Positions 10,881-22,130 of a stretch of 64,000 nt of DNA are shown one piece after another; within the stretch, counting starts at the first letter, position 1; the number at the start of each line of letters is the position of its first letter. Under the pieces are notes generated by a model. It was not told the origin of the DNA. It saw nothing but the letters and a program-made list of their open reading frames with translations, and did not search any database. Source of the DNA: Hericium rajendrae. Taxonomy: Eukaryota > Basidiomycota > Agaricomycetes > Russulales > Hericiaceae. Position numbers and translations under genes: made by a program. The DNA is taken from contig CM065891.1 in NCBI GenBank assembly GCA_033439255.1, forward strand, positions 310,001 through 374,000. The letters run 5' to 3'.

Positions 10881-11861
10881 ATGAAGTCGAGGCGCCCCAC
10901 ATACCACGACACCCCACCCCCCACGATGTACACGGACCCCTTCTCCGTCCACCGCCAGTACAGCCCCTTCGACGACGGCGCCCAGCGTCGGACGACCCCC
11001 ACATCCCGCCTGCGTAGCCGCAGCTACGCCAGCCCCCCGCCAAAGCCGCGCCCGCAGCACGACGATAACCCATGGGCGCGCATCGCGGAGACCTACGCCT
11101 GGCTCGTCGACGCCGAGCTCCGCGGCGCCGCCCTCCCAAGCCCGACGGACGCCACTCACCGCTGGGTGCTCGAGCAGCAGCTCCACTCCGCGGTCCCCCC
11201 GCCTCCGACACAACTACGGCACTACCCGCGCGTGATCGTCGAGACACGCACTGAACAGCCGCGCACGCGGCTGTTCTCACTCGGCCGGCCGACGCACGCG
11301 GAGCTCGACGCGGAGATCGCGCGCTTCGAGGCGCGCGCACAGGAAGCGAGGCGGCGCGCGGAGCGGCAGGAGGAACGCACGCGGCTGTTGCAGGAGGAGT
11401 TTGGGCGCATGGAGGCGCGCTGGCAGGAGCGCGGCGAGCGCACGCGGCGGCGTCTTGCGGAGGAGCACCGCCGCGGGGAGGAGCGGGAGCGCCGCGTGGC
11501 GCAGCTCGCGACGCTGGAGGCGGAGCGGATCGCGGAGGCGTGGCCTGTGCATGAGCGGCGCTGGGCGCTGCTTGTCAGTGGGGAGGGCGTGCTCACGTTT
11601 AGGACGGTGCCGTGGCCGGTGTTGAGGGCGCCGCGGACTGTTGATGATCTCACGGACGAGGCGATCGCGAGTTTTTTGCTCTCGCCGGCGCATTCTGTGG
11701 ACCTGTCGAGGAAGGAGAGGATCAAGAGGGCGCTGAGACGATGGCATCCTGATCGATTCGGACGGTTCATGGGACGAGTGGAGGAAAAAGACAGAGACAC
11801 GGTCGAGGCTGGAGTCGGTGTTGTGGCCAGATGTTTGAATGACCTGCTGGAGAAGTCATGA
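10881..11861 (+). CDS. soluble coiled-coil protein with HPD domain
   Basis: Single exon, 326 residues from the ATG at 10881 (open back to 10854). It is a paralogue of the genes at 5852 and 8237 but lacks their hydrophobic N-terminus. Residues 1-60 are Arg/Pro/Ser-rich. About 130-215 is a long basic/Glu coiled coil (RRRAERQEERTRLLQEEFGR). The conserved C-terminal domain follows: LTFRTVPWPVLRAPR, a SFLLSPAHS helix, RALRRWHPDRFGRFMGRV and VEAGVGVVARCLNDLLEK. The HPD triad and the following aromatic are intact. The fold may be J-domain-like or NFKBIL1-like; function is unknown. The loss or gain of the membrane anchor among neighbouring copies suggests they have diverged in location. Confidence 0.7.
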   Translation: MKSRRPTYHDTPPPTMYTDPFSVHRQYSPFDDGAQRRTTPTSRLRSRSYASPPPKPRPQHDDNPWARIAETYAWLVDAELRGAALPSPTDATHRWVLEQQLHSAVPPPPTQLRHYPRVIVETRTEQPRTRLFSLGRPTHAELDAEIARFEARAQEARRRAERQEERTRLLQEEFGRMEARWQERGERTRRRLAEEHRRGEERERRVAQLATLEAERIAEAWPVHERRWALLVSGEGVLTFRTVPWPVLRAPRTVDDLTDEAIASFLLSPAHSVDLSRKERIKRALRRWHPDRFGRFMGRVEEKDRDTVEAGVGVVARCLNDLLEKS

Positions 11862-12291
11862 TGGAAATTGTATAGAATGTGAGTGCGTTTTATCCTGCGT
11901 CCTCCTGTGTAATCTGACGCCTGATCCATGCAGATTATCGCCATTCAAGGGCACTGTACAACAATGGGCGCATTACTCACCGGCTTAACTTAATTAAGAA
12001 ACGGACTGTGTACGATAAAAAACGCATCTAATGACCTTATTTCGAAGGGAGACTTACCTAGAGAATAGCTGATTAGACCTGCACGATCTGGGCTCGAGGA
12101 AGCGCAGAGCTACAGAAGTGTGACCCTCACTCACTCCCTCTTTAGCTCAACGCCAGCACGTGGAGTCCGAATCTTACTCGTCGACAAGCGATCTCTGTCC
12201 AAAATCAACGAGCTGACGTTAAGTTAAGAGCCCTGCAAAAATAAATTAGGTATTCTGAATCTCAGCGCAAAAATTGGAAAAATAATATACT
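11862..12291. other. intergenic, no gene recognised
   Basis: AT-rich stretch between the HPD-family gene and the tRNA-Lys gene. No open frame resembles a protein. Confidence 0.5.
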
Positions 12292-12389
12292 AGCCCACCG
12301 CGAGGGTCGAACTCGCAGCCTTCAGATTGTCTGATCAGGTTGAACCCGCCTTAAGAGTCTGACGCTCTATCCGATTGAGCTAGGCGGGC
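12292..12389 (-). tRNA. tRNA-Lys(CUU) with a 24-nt intron
   Basis: Minus-strand cloverleaf: acceptor GCCCGCC with GGTGGGC (one G-U), D arm GCTC/GAGC with a 9-base loop, anticodon stem TCAGA/TCTGA, loop CTCTTA plus A with CTT at positions 34-36, and T arm GCGAG-TTCGACC-CTCGC. Twenty-four extra bases sit between positions 37 and 38, the canonical intron site. The discriminator position is T, which is unusual for lysine tRNAs, where a purine is normal. Confidence 0.9.
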
Positions 12390-12574
12390 TATATTATTTT
12401 AATTCGGAAATAATATATAAAGATATTTAACGTTTGAGTCAATTCTTCGGACACCTCCAATATCGTTACTTCAAACTATCTTCACTGACATTAATGACGG
12501 TCCCCATTCTTCGAGTTTGCATGACGCTTCGATCCCAATGCCCCACATCGGACAGAAGGCCTCATACCTTACCT

Positions 12575-15500
12575 TCACTCAGGAACCTGAATGGAAACAT
12601 CCGTGCAAGACGAAATCGCCCTCCTCCATATCCCGACATTGCTCGCCATAGTCCTGCGATCGCCCACGACAATCAACGCGCGCCGCGCCCGGGTCCATGC
12701 AACATTAAGCCTCCGCTCGTCCTCCACGAAGCCAATGTCATTGCTCGCGTTGCAGCGCACCGTCGAGAAGATGATGACGTCGCTCTCGCGGCCCTGGAAC
12801 GAGTCGATGGTGTGCGCAGGCACGGACCCCGGGAGGAGGCCGTGCAGCAGCTTCGTCTGCTTTGTGTACGGCGAGAGCACAGCGATGCTCGGCGCGTCTG
12901 CGAGCGGCGTGCCATTCTCGCGGTTTGTGGTGAGCAGCTTCACAATGTGCTTCACGAGGCGCGCTTGGCCCTCGTTGCTCTTCGATCTGCCGCCATAGTC
13001 CTCTTCGGCGGTGCAGTCCACGAAGACAGCTGGATGTGGTCGCTGCGAGCCCGACATCAGCGGCCAAGGGAAGCTGGACTCTAGCAGGTTGCGAAGCAAA
13101 GCGTCGACGTCTCCGACACCCGTCTGGAGGTTGCCTTCGTAGAACTCGGTAGACGGGAAGAGCGCGAGCTCCTCTGGGAATCGATATTGCACCTGCAGTC
13201 ATTGGGTCAGAGTACTGGGACAAAATACGGATGAGAAAGACAAAAGATGTGCGTACGTTGAGCATTGTTCGTGTCATTCCTGGTAGCATCTTTCCCGTGT
13301 ACAAATGTTCAAACATCGACACATCCGACTGCATGGCATGGCCAAGTGGTCGAACCATTGGTCTCAACTGTACACTGAACGATATTATCCATTGGTAAGC
13401 CATCGAGTCACAGAACAGGGACCTGTACTCACTGATCACCGACAAGTATAGCCTTCTTGCATTCCTTTACCAGCGGTATCAGCGCCACGGGTTCAGTGAT
13501 CTGCGACGCCTCGTCGATCAAAGCTATATCGAAGTCGACGCCGCGCAGTATTCCCAGCCCAGCTCCCGCGCAAGTGGTGAACACGATGGCGGCAGCCTTC
13601 ACTAGTTTCTCCGCCTTGTCGCGCCTCTTCGAATCTCGAAGGATCTCGCCTCCGACGCGGCTTTCGACGGTGTAACTCTGGAGTGATTTGTTCACTCTGA
13701 AACTATCCGTCGCAACGCGTAGGACCCGGTCTTGAGATATGAGCTTCTCCTGATGGTTGATTTTGGCGAATCGTTCTAGGACATTGTCCACAGCTAATCA
13801 GGTTGATCAGCCCATTGATAGAATACAACTGACCTAGTGAATTCTTACCATTGTGAGTAGAAGCAGTCATAAGAATGTTCGACCCTTCTTCGAGCCCCTT
13901 AACTAAGCGTCGCAGGATTTGCACGACTACAGTTGTCTTGCCAGTCCCTGCCGTGACTGTAAGCCAGGTTCAGCTGATAGCTCAGAGAACGAAATACAGA
14001 CCAGGTGGACCCCAGATGAGAGAGACCTGGGCCTTCTCACTCGACAAGACGGCACGCCTCTGGCTCTCGTTCAGACCCGGGCCTATATCCTCAGCTCCCT
14101 CGACAGCCGACCCACTCTCTTCCGCTGGTTCAGGGGTATCCGTTTCCCCGTCCGAGTCGCTCTGTCGAGGAGCAGTGAGTATGCGATGGAACCTGCAGCA
14201 TTCCGGCCCCTCGCCCGCCAGCCGCCTGATAGCATCCATCATGGCTCTGAACGTAGCTTCATATTCATGTCAGCCAATGTCTGGGATTGGAGAAAATCGA
14301 CGTGCCGACGCTGCCAGCATTGTACAGGTACCACTGCATCTTGTCGAACTCCGGTGGCGGTGTGTGCATCAGGGAGATCGTGGCCTCGCCAGCCTGCGCT
14401 GACGACACGACACCATCCATCATGACGGGCTCCAGATGGCCTTTCTCCGGCTTCGACGCGGCACGCAAACGCACATGCGAGTGAAGGCGGATGGCGGAGG
14501 GGCTGTCGACGCGGATGTCGGCCTTAACGTCGAAAGGCTTCCCGTCGACAGCATGCAGCGGCACCTGTGCAGGCGCGCTGCGCTGTTTCTTCGGCCGTCC
14601 TTGTTCGTCGCAGGGGCACTCTTCGTTGGCTTCCTCCGCGCGGTCGAAAGAGATGTGCAGCGCATGTTGGTGCACGTAGGCCATGCTGGAAGACTGGGCC
14701 CTGACGGGCTCCCTACATTCGTGCATGACAAAGAGGAGCTCCTGCACCAGCTGCGGGGCGCGGACGGATGTGGGCACAAGCTCCAGGACTTCGAGGTACT
14801 GAGAGACGTGTAAGGCAGCCAGCGATTCATGGATCTTTTCGAGGGCGACCAAGGCCGCAATACCGACAATATTGGCAGAGCGGACGATCTGTGTGGCGGT
14901 CAATGTATCCATGGAAGCGACTTCATCGTGCAGCAAACCCGACTCGGTTGGAGGATAGCGCTTGAGCAGAGAGAACACCAGCAGTGGCTCTTGTTGCATC
15001 CACTTCCCGATATAAACACGATCCAGAGGCAGTCGCGCCAGCATGCTGTCAAAGATCCAGAACAGCTGATCGTCAGCATGATGTTTCCACGCAAATTCAG
15101 CACACTCGTCCAGTGACGACAGAGATTCTGCGGCCAACAACGTTTTGGCCGAGTCTTCTTGAGCAGTGAAGAATGGCCTTTGGCTTTCGTGAAGCTTCGC
15201 CAGATCGGCATTGTCCAAAGTGTTGGGCTCGAAGGTGGTCTCTTGATGACTGAAGCGTTTCATGAACTCTTCCGTCGCGACGTGCTCGAATCGCAGGTCG
15301 AAGAGCTGGTGAGCTATGCGGTCACGATTGGACACCACATGAATCTCGATGGAGACCACAGGATTTCTGTTGACTCTGCCCATTTGCTGTCGTACGTTAG
15401 TCCATGCGGCCTTGTGATGACTACGACTGAACATACTCGTCGCACTCTCTGAGATATTTGCTGTAATGCGATGCTGGCATTAACCTCTGCACCGGAGTTG

Positions 15501-18485
15501 ACTGGTGGCCTTGTCAGAAAGATGAAGGTATTCGCGCGTTGTTGATTGAAAAGCTGCACATTCCCGTCGCTGCAATGGAGCCGAAAGCCCGTCGTGCAGG
15601 GCTTGTATGTCGGTATTCTCAATGCTGACTCCTTCATGAACGAAGCAACTACGACATTCTCTCCGTCAACAGGTGCGTCTTCGTCCCACGGTATTATGCC
15701 CCGTATGAAAATGACAACAGCAAATCGTTCGTCAATCTATACAACCCAATCAGCTTTGCGACAAGAACAAAGAATGATCAGAGCTCACTTTGAGTATCAT
15801 GAGCTTCCTTGTGTATTCCGCCATAGCCCGTTCCAAGTACTCGAAAAATGCATATAGACCAAGTGTTTTAGACGAATACAGACGTTGTACACGCAGTGGA
15901 CCACCCAAGTTGCGGTCTGCCAGCTCAGATGCTGTTAATATATCCGATCGCAGCAAGCTGTTCCACATGTAGGCCTGCATAATGGGTGGTAAGTCCATCG
16001 TCGACGCAAGTTCGTGCTTCTCATGCGTGACAAGGGCGCCGAAGTTGATGTGAGAAAGGTACGGTTTGAAGTCGATAATGTGTTTTCGAGCGATATTCCG
16101 GGCCATATTCAACAGGGCATATTCGGAGACCGCAGGCTCCGAGATACTAAGAAGGCGAACGATGAGCTCCTGAGCGGTTTCTCTAGAGAGGTCGGACGTC
16201 TCGCTCAAGTCTGATCGCTGAAGAAAGTCGCTGGTAAATTTCTGGGCTGCAGTAAAAAGGACCGCCAGTACGAAGTCTTCCCGTGGCGGAGGAGGGTTCT
16301 GAAGTCGGTCAGGAATCTGCACCCGTGCTCCATCAACGGCTTGTGAATACAAGGCGTTTAGCTCTTGACACTCTTTGCTCAACGCTCCTTCTGGCGAGTT
16401 GCGGGCCCACTCATTGTGAAGAGCAGAGGTTCTTGCCATGCCAGAACTTTACGAAACGATCAACTGATGTCTGAAGCTCATCATCTATCGACAGCACGTA
16501 CTTGTTGTATGTTGCGAAGTGTCGCGCGAGATCTTCTCTGGTGACCTTAGTGTTGATCCGTTCTTTGTTTGGTGGATATCCATATGACTGCAATGACATC
16601 AGCGGAACATTCATCTCTGTTTGTGAAACAGCAGCGTACCTCCATGACTTTGCTAGGAACCAGATCTGGATCCCAGCAGACGGTGTACTCATCACCTATC
16701 GAATGATTGTTAACCTTTCGCCATCGCAAACGACGTCATGGTCCCCATCTCACCATCAAGATCACCACCCGAACTCATGGATGGAGCAGCCCTGCGACCA
16801 ACACTCGGGAAGACGACGCAATCCACGAGATGAGCTAAATCAGGGTGGTCCACCGCTCTGAGTTTGAGGATGTCGCCTATCAGACTATGTCAGTAACGCT
16901 TCGGGAAGATGCAGACAAATACTGACCAGGATGCTGACACGGATTTCGTACTACAATCACGTCCAGCCCTTTGATAGTAGCAGCCCCATTCCGCGAAGTT
17001 GTAATGCGGATGTGCACCTGCCCCTCGCGAAGCACGCGAAACGGATCGCAAACGCCAAATAAGCGGCGGGACTTGCGTACCAGCATACGCACCCGCTCCT
17101 TTTTCTGGTTGTTGTCTTTGTAGAACGAAGCCACCTCTTGTTTTTGCAAGCTCTTGATTTCTCGCAGAATTGCCGGAGAATCGAGGCCATCCAGAAGCAA
17201 GCGCTCAGCGGAAGAGTATTTCCCCAGACTCGACAGGAATTCGAAGCCCTTGATCACGTCCGTAGACGCCTCCTCGACCCAAGAGAAGTACTCGGCTTGT
17301 TTACGCAGGAAAACATCGTTGGAGATCCCGAGACTGGATAGAAGGACGACGATCTCGTTGTTGAGCCGTGCGAATGAATATGGTGTTGAGTAGTTTACGA
17401 CTGAGAAGATGTTATCCGCTGTGGCATTGAACTTTTTCATGCTCTTGCGAAATTCAACGAGATGCTTCTTCTCTCGATCTAGAGGCGGATGCAACATGAG
17501 CACCCCCTAAATCAGTGAGTATGCAATTGTAAGCAAAGTAATTCATCTTACCTTATATCCTTTGTATCTGATTTGAGGCCAAAATTCAGCGATAAGGTTG
17601 AGAAAATCCAGTGAAAGGAGAGTCACCGAATTTGGAGAACGCATGGGCTATATGGTTTGCCTTGAAAGATAATTCGTTTTTCTCTACTGACTTGAACGCT
17701 ATAAAAACGCATTCATAAGTAGTTCGTACGTACTTAGGAATGAAGTTGACTTTCGTACCATAATCGCTTCGAGATTAGACCACATCCATCCGAGAAGTTC
17801 TCGTCGCCAATCATGAGATCATCTATATCTCCAACGTATTTCGGATCGAGCTGATGGTCAATCTCCGCACCAGAGAAAAGTAAGCCTATACGCTTTGCTC
17901 CTGTCGATGAAAACCGTCATTCGTCCACGGTACTAAAAAAGCGAGGGTACTGATAGACGACCCACTCTTAGCAATATTGATGATTTTTTCCAAGTCGCCC
18001 ATGGCGTACAGTCGTCGGTCGAGCTCTTCGTCGGAATTGGCCTGTCGAAGGAAACATCCCCGGCTTCTCTAAAGCGAATCAAGTCAGTCAAGGATCACTC
18101 TGTGAAAACGAGTGGGGATTACCAGTTGACTGTTGCTGTGTCCATAGAATCGGTATTGAACGCCATTCAGGAAGAGCCCTGCCTTGAAGAACCTGACCAT
18201 GTAGTCGCTCGACACGGAAGGCTTGACATCCGGAAACCTAAAGCGCTCGAACGACGCTAGAATAAGTTTATCCTTCTCATCAGCATAGACCACTCTGTTG
18301 CTCGGGAACTGGGTCAACTGGAGCGTGATGCTCTCCGGCGTGAACCTGATCAATTTGCCCTGAGACGCGGTCCTTCGGTTCTGTGACGATCGATTCGGGG
18401 ACACGAGAAGATTTGCTGGAATATTGTTGAAGACCCACGAGTCATCCTCTGGGGTGGGATTCTCCCGTAGAACGTAGGGCGCCAT
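12575..18485 (-). CDS. RNA-dependent RNA polymerase fused to an SF1 helicase
   Basis: Seventeen exons: 18485-18123, 18068-17966, 17900-17759, 17698-17627, 17567-17552, 17506-16927, 16876-16754, 16695-16640, 16587-16502, 16431-15789, 15736-15437, 15386-14302, 14246-14002, 13947-13849, 13793-13433, 13374-13257 and 13192-12575. All phases agree and give 1669 residues. Residues ~60-580 are a cellular RdRP: FYGHSNSQLR, QIRYKGYKGVLMLHP, GVCDPFRVLREGQV, RNPCQHPGDILKLRAVDHPD and the catalytic SGGDLDGDEY (DLDGD at 464-468). Residues ~1250-1669 are a UPF1/SETX-like SF1 helicase: GPPGTGKTT (Lys 1275), ASTHNAVDNVLERF, IDEASQ (~1400), GDHVQLRPM, TIDSFQGRESDVIIFS and NVAWTRARRALIVVGD. Cellular RdRPs make dsRNA for silencing, and in fission yeast and plants they work with separate helicases. 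Here both are one product. No stop or internal promoter-like gap separates them. The intron at 14301-14247 has the least certain edges. Confidence 0.87.
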
Positions 18486-18695
18486 TCGTACAGAGAATTG
18501 AGCTGCGGATAGCGTGCAGACTCATCCCGACCACGAGCAGCTTTATATCTGGTCTGTCAGAACCCACGAAGCAAAGATTTCTATAGCGAAGAATAGCCAA
18601 AATGACATCTACATACCAAAACCGGCTGCGGGAAGGGGATAAAGAGCGGCACGGGCGGGCGCTAGCAACCCAGCAGAACCACGCAACTACCTGTC
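18486..18695. promoter_or_regulatory. shared divergent promoter region
   Basis: Only 210 bp separate the start codon of the RdRP-helicase gene (minus)from that of the P-loop ATPase (plus), so both promoters must lie here or within the genes. A TATAT run is visible around 18541-18550 (TTTATATCTG). No specific factor site can be assigned. Confidence 0.5.
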
Positions 18696-19304
18696 ATGCA
18701 GCCATCCGCAGCACACAGACGCGTCAAGGCGATCTATATCGTCGGCCCATCGTCAACGGGCAAGACCACGCTCTGCAAAGCCCTCGCCGCGCAGCTGGGC
18801 CTCCCGCCCGCCGTCTACATCACCGAGGTCGCGCGCACCGTCATGCGCGAGACGGGGTTCACACGGCGCGACGTCGCGCGGGTGGAGATGCAGAAGGCGA
18901 TCATGGACAAGCAGCTCGAGCAGGACGCTGCGGCGCGTGCGGTCGCTGGTGGTGGAGATGGGCCAGGGATTGTGCTCAGCGACAGGTCGGCCGTCGACGC
19001 GGTTGTGTATGCCGCCCTTGCCGACGCGGCCGACGGCGGGACACGTTCGCTGACTTTGTTCCTGGCGCCGGAGTTCCAAGCGGTGCTGCCTGCGTACCGT
19101 TCCTCGACATTTGTTCTGCTACAGCCCATCCCGGAATGGCTGCAGGATGATGGTGTCCGTAGCTTGGAGAATGGATGGCAGTGCTATGCAGAATTTCGCA
19201 GAATTTTCGCAAAATTTGGTATCACGTATATCGAGTTGGGGGAGAGTTGCCGGTTCTTGGAGGAACGCGTTGCTCTCTTGAGGACGTATGCGAACCTTAG
19301 CTAG
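18696..19304 (+). CDS. P-loop ATPase, AAA_28/NadR-kinase-like
   Basis: Single exon, 202 residues. The Walker A motif is IVGPSSTGKTTLCKAL at residues ~15-30. YITEVARTVMRETGF follows, and a Walker B-like strand GIVLSDRSAVDAVVYA near residue 90. This order matches the AAA_28 family (the ATPase domain seen in NadR and TTD14-type proteins), small nucleotide kinases/ATPases of mixed or unknown role. The C-terminal third (YRSSTFVLLQPIPEWLQDDG, FAKFGITYIELGE) also fits that family. It is transcribed away from the RdRP-helicase gene across a 210-bp gap; co-regulation is possible but unproven. Substrate unknown. Confidence 0.75.
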   Translation: MQPSAAHRRVKAIYIVGPSSTGKTTLCKALAAQLGLPPAVYITEVARTVMRETGFTRRDVARVEMQKAIMDKQLEQDAAARAVAGGGDGPGIVLSDRSAVDAVVYAALADAADGGTRSLTLFLAPEFQAVLPAYRSSTFVLLQPIPEWLQDDGVRSLENGWQCYAEFRRIFAKFGITYIELGESCRFLEERVALLRTYANLS

Positions 19305-19444
19305 ATCCGTAGCGCGATAGATCTAACATAGAATAAACTACAGCGGAGTGTTAGAGCTTTCATGGATGGAGGGTATTGTACATGAATGGTCGTAGGACAC
19401 GCGGCAGTAGCTATAGCACATACAGTTATGATTTTACAAGCATT

Positions 19445-20941
19445 CTACTGATACAAACCTTCCAGCAGCTTCACAACTTCGTCGAGATGCTCCTTGTCTC
19501 CTCCTAATGCCCGTGCAGCAATGTCGGGCACGTCCTTCTGTGGCACCTTATAGTCGGTCAGGGAGGTCTTCAAACCCAGTCCATCGACGAGCCTAACGCT
19601 CATCATCAATAAGGTTTTAAATGCGATATGACACCTGCACAAACCCTTGGATCAGATCAGCAACTTTGACGACATCACCATTGAGCGAGCCGGTCGAGGG
19701 CTGGCGAAGGTGGAATAGGGCACCGGCGATCCATTCCTTGTCTTCCTGGGAGGCAATCTTAGCCTTCAAGCGGACCACGGACGCCAGAGTCAAGCACTAC
19801 GAGCGATGGAGTTAGCTTTCGGATTGTATGATGGATCGTTTCGCATACGTACAGACGTGATGCCATGGGGAATGCCGTAAGTCGCGCCCAACTTGTGTCC
19901 CAAGGCATGGGACAGACCAAGAGCACTGTAAGAAAGGAACATCAGACACCGAAAGAACCAATCACAGTCAGAAGCAGAACTGACCTATATCTTTCAAGCT
20001 TCATTGGCCACAAACTCATCCACGAGGCGACCTGGAGCTTCTGCCGCGCAGCAATATCGTTCGGATCGGCTTTCGACTTGGGCAAGTACTCAAAGAGGTC
20101 GTGAAGAGCCTGGTAGCAGAGCACCTTGACCGGCGGTACTACGAGAGGGCGATAGAGATTCTCGACAGCATGATCAACGGCACGCATCCCAGTTGATAGC
20201 CTTGAGGCGAAGATCTGAATATCCACAGCGAGCTTCTAAGAAGCGTGACTTACCAGAGCCGTTCAGGAGTGGCAAGAGTCAATTCTGCATCGAGGATGAT
20301 GCCCGCTGGTGCGAGCTCTGGGGAACTGACCGCGACTTTCTGACCCTCCTCATTTGTGAAGCCAGCACCAACCTGACAAGCCAACTGATCAGTCCTTCCC
20401 TCCATAGAATCTTATCGCATACGTACCGTGTACTCCGCGGCGCTGAGAGTCGTAGGGATGGCAATCTGCTTAACGAATTTACCACCCGACTCTTGATGCA
20501 GATGATAGATCATCGCCTTGGTCGCATCGATCGGCGATCCCCCACCGACGGCGACGAAAAAGTCCGCGCCTGCATCCTTGAACGCCTTGACACCGGCCTT
20601 GATGCCAGCGACAGGAGCATGTTCCCCGATCTCCCAGAACGTCGCGCCGTAGGCGCCCTGCGAGATTAGGATCTCTTCGACATTCTTCACCACATCGGTC
20701 TGCCGTACGGGGTTAGCAAGGTCCGTATTCCTGCGGTGAGGTGAGATCGACGCACCTTGAAGTTCAGGCTCTTCCCCGTCACGATCAGCGCCTTCTTACC
20801 ACCGATGGCAGCTTGCAGCTTCGGAAGCGATGTCTTGAGGCTGCCAGGTCCATAATAAATGCCCCCGAAGAGTGCGTCGACCCAGCCGTAGAACCCCTGA
20901 ATGTTCGTCGACGCGTGCTTCTCGTTAGACAGGCTAGACAT
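19445..20941 (-). CDS. iron-type alcohol dehydrogenase / maleylacetate reductase-like
   Basis: Seven exons (20941-20756, 20699-20427, 20372-20254, 20200-19985, 19925-19853, 19796-19645, 19592-19445) with consistent phases give 388 residues, the usual size for Fe-ADH proteins. The NAD-binding motif VAVGGGSPIDATKA lies near residue 110. The metal-site residues lie in STGMRAVDHAVE and in HALGHKLGATYGIPHG, with Asp and His ligands present. The family uses Fe2+ or Zn2+ to reduce or oxidise alcohols. The early GPGSLKTSLPKL segment and the lack of long insertions resemble maleylacetate reductases of aromatic breakdown, but the substrate cannot be told from sequence. An upstream in-frame ATG at 20980 would add 13 residues. 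Confidence 0.88.
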
Positions 20942-21469
20942 CGCTGATCTCAATCGTAATGAGCTGAAGGAAACGTTCAAGTTGTTAGGCTAGTGTGAAA
21001 TCCGAGAACTCTTGGCTTTTAAAGGTCCACGAAGTATCTGATGGCTCTCCGTAATGTAGGAGACGCAGGGACGCACGCTCAGCCGCTTGCTCAGCCGTTT
21101 GCTCAGCCGTGAGACAGAAATGTTAGAAAACAGTATTGGCCGCGGCACATTTGATACTGCGTCATTGCTCAGCGATCACCGAACCGGCATGGCGCAATCA
21201 TTGACTTCTGAACATTTCGACATATGGGCAGATCCGGAGCCGCGGCTGAGCGCCGACCCTCTGTCACTGATACTCACTGTGTACATGTACATGTGGAACT
21301 TTCCTCCGTTTCCCTTGCCTCCCGTCTTTCGGGACTATGCACTTCGTCGGTAGTTACAATATACTAGATGGGAAATTTTGACGTGAGCAAGGTCGCATAG
21401 TACTTGGGCAATGCCACTGAAATTCGCGATCTGAACAAGTCATCATACATTCATGTACCTATCACTCGA
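20942..21469. other. intergenic with a short tandem repeat
   Basis: Upstream region of the Fe-ADH gene. At about 21077-21108 the motif GCTCAGCCG occurs three times at ~12-bp spacing. No gene recognised. Confidence 0.4.
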
Positions 21470-21800
21470 CGTCCTCGCCCGTCGCGGTTGTCTGTATCTT
21501 TGCCTTTCTTTCCTTGCTGGATTTGACGTCTGAGATGTATTTGACGAGGTCTCGGTTGCTCCCAGTATGGACCAGGTACATGATCTCACACCTCGAGCTG
21601 CGTTCAAAAATTTAGACAGTACCCTGCTACACAACGAAGACCACGCACTAGGTACTTACCAACGTTGTCGGCGGTAAACTTATTCGGCACGATCTCACCG
21701 AGGGAAATCTCGGCAATGACGATCGTTCCGACTCCAGAATCTGTCGGCGGGATGAGCTGCTTACACCTCAAATACGCCTACAACCCACACCGCATAGTCA
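21470..21800 (-). pseudogene. decayed gene segment, copy A of a dispersed duplication
   Basis: The minus strand contains an exon-like stretch after the acceptor GTTGTAG (QLIPPTDSGVGTIVIAEIS, then LGEIVPNKFTADNV), a GTAAGT donor, about 60 nt of intron-like sequence ending GAACGCAG, and a second stretch reading CEIMYLVHTGSNRDLVKYIS. The phases do not join cleanly. The same two stretches and the intervening sequence reappear, more decayed, on the plus strand at 49390-49660. I do not recognise the protein. Possible 5' parts extend to about 22050 but show no consistent frame. Confidence 0.45.
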
Positions 21801-22130
21801 GCAATTTCCCCTTTCTATGGGCTGAAAGAGCCCATCGTAGCGAAGCCGCCGCCGGGCATGGCGCTGAAGAGAACTGCCCACCGTCGCGCTAAAGTATCGT
21901 ACAGGCGCCATTCTCCGCACTTGTCCATCCAAGTCATCATCGTGAAACGATGGCAAAGACGCGACGCGAATTTGCAGAAGTCTTGGAACGAAGCCAGCAA
22001 CGATATCAGCTTGCAAGAACGCTTCCAGACTCCTGAAAACGTATATAATACTCATGGATAAATATACGACGACGAGTGACAATGACAAAAGCTCCGATAT
22101 ACAAGGCCGAACCAATCAACACCAATGCAT

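Noticed and set aside
14265-15434. Separate gene starting at MFSRSHHKAAW between RdRP and helicase
   Set aside because: Those first residues are intron sequence. The coding frame continues from the preceding exon via a GTATGT donor at 15436, so it is part of the fusion gene.
16411-16510. Apparent frameshift in the RdRP C-terminal region
   Set aside because: A phase-2 intron with a consensus GTACGT donor (16501) and CAAG acceptor (16432) joins the frames and gives the expected family sequence, so no lesion is needed.
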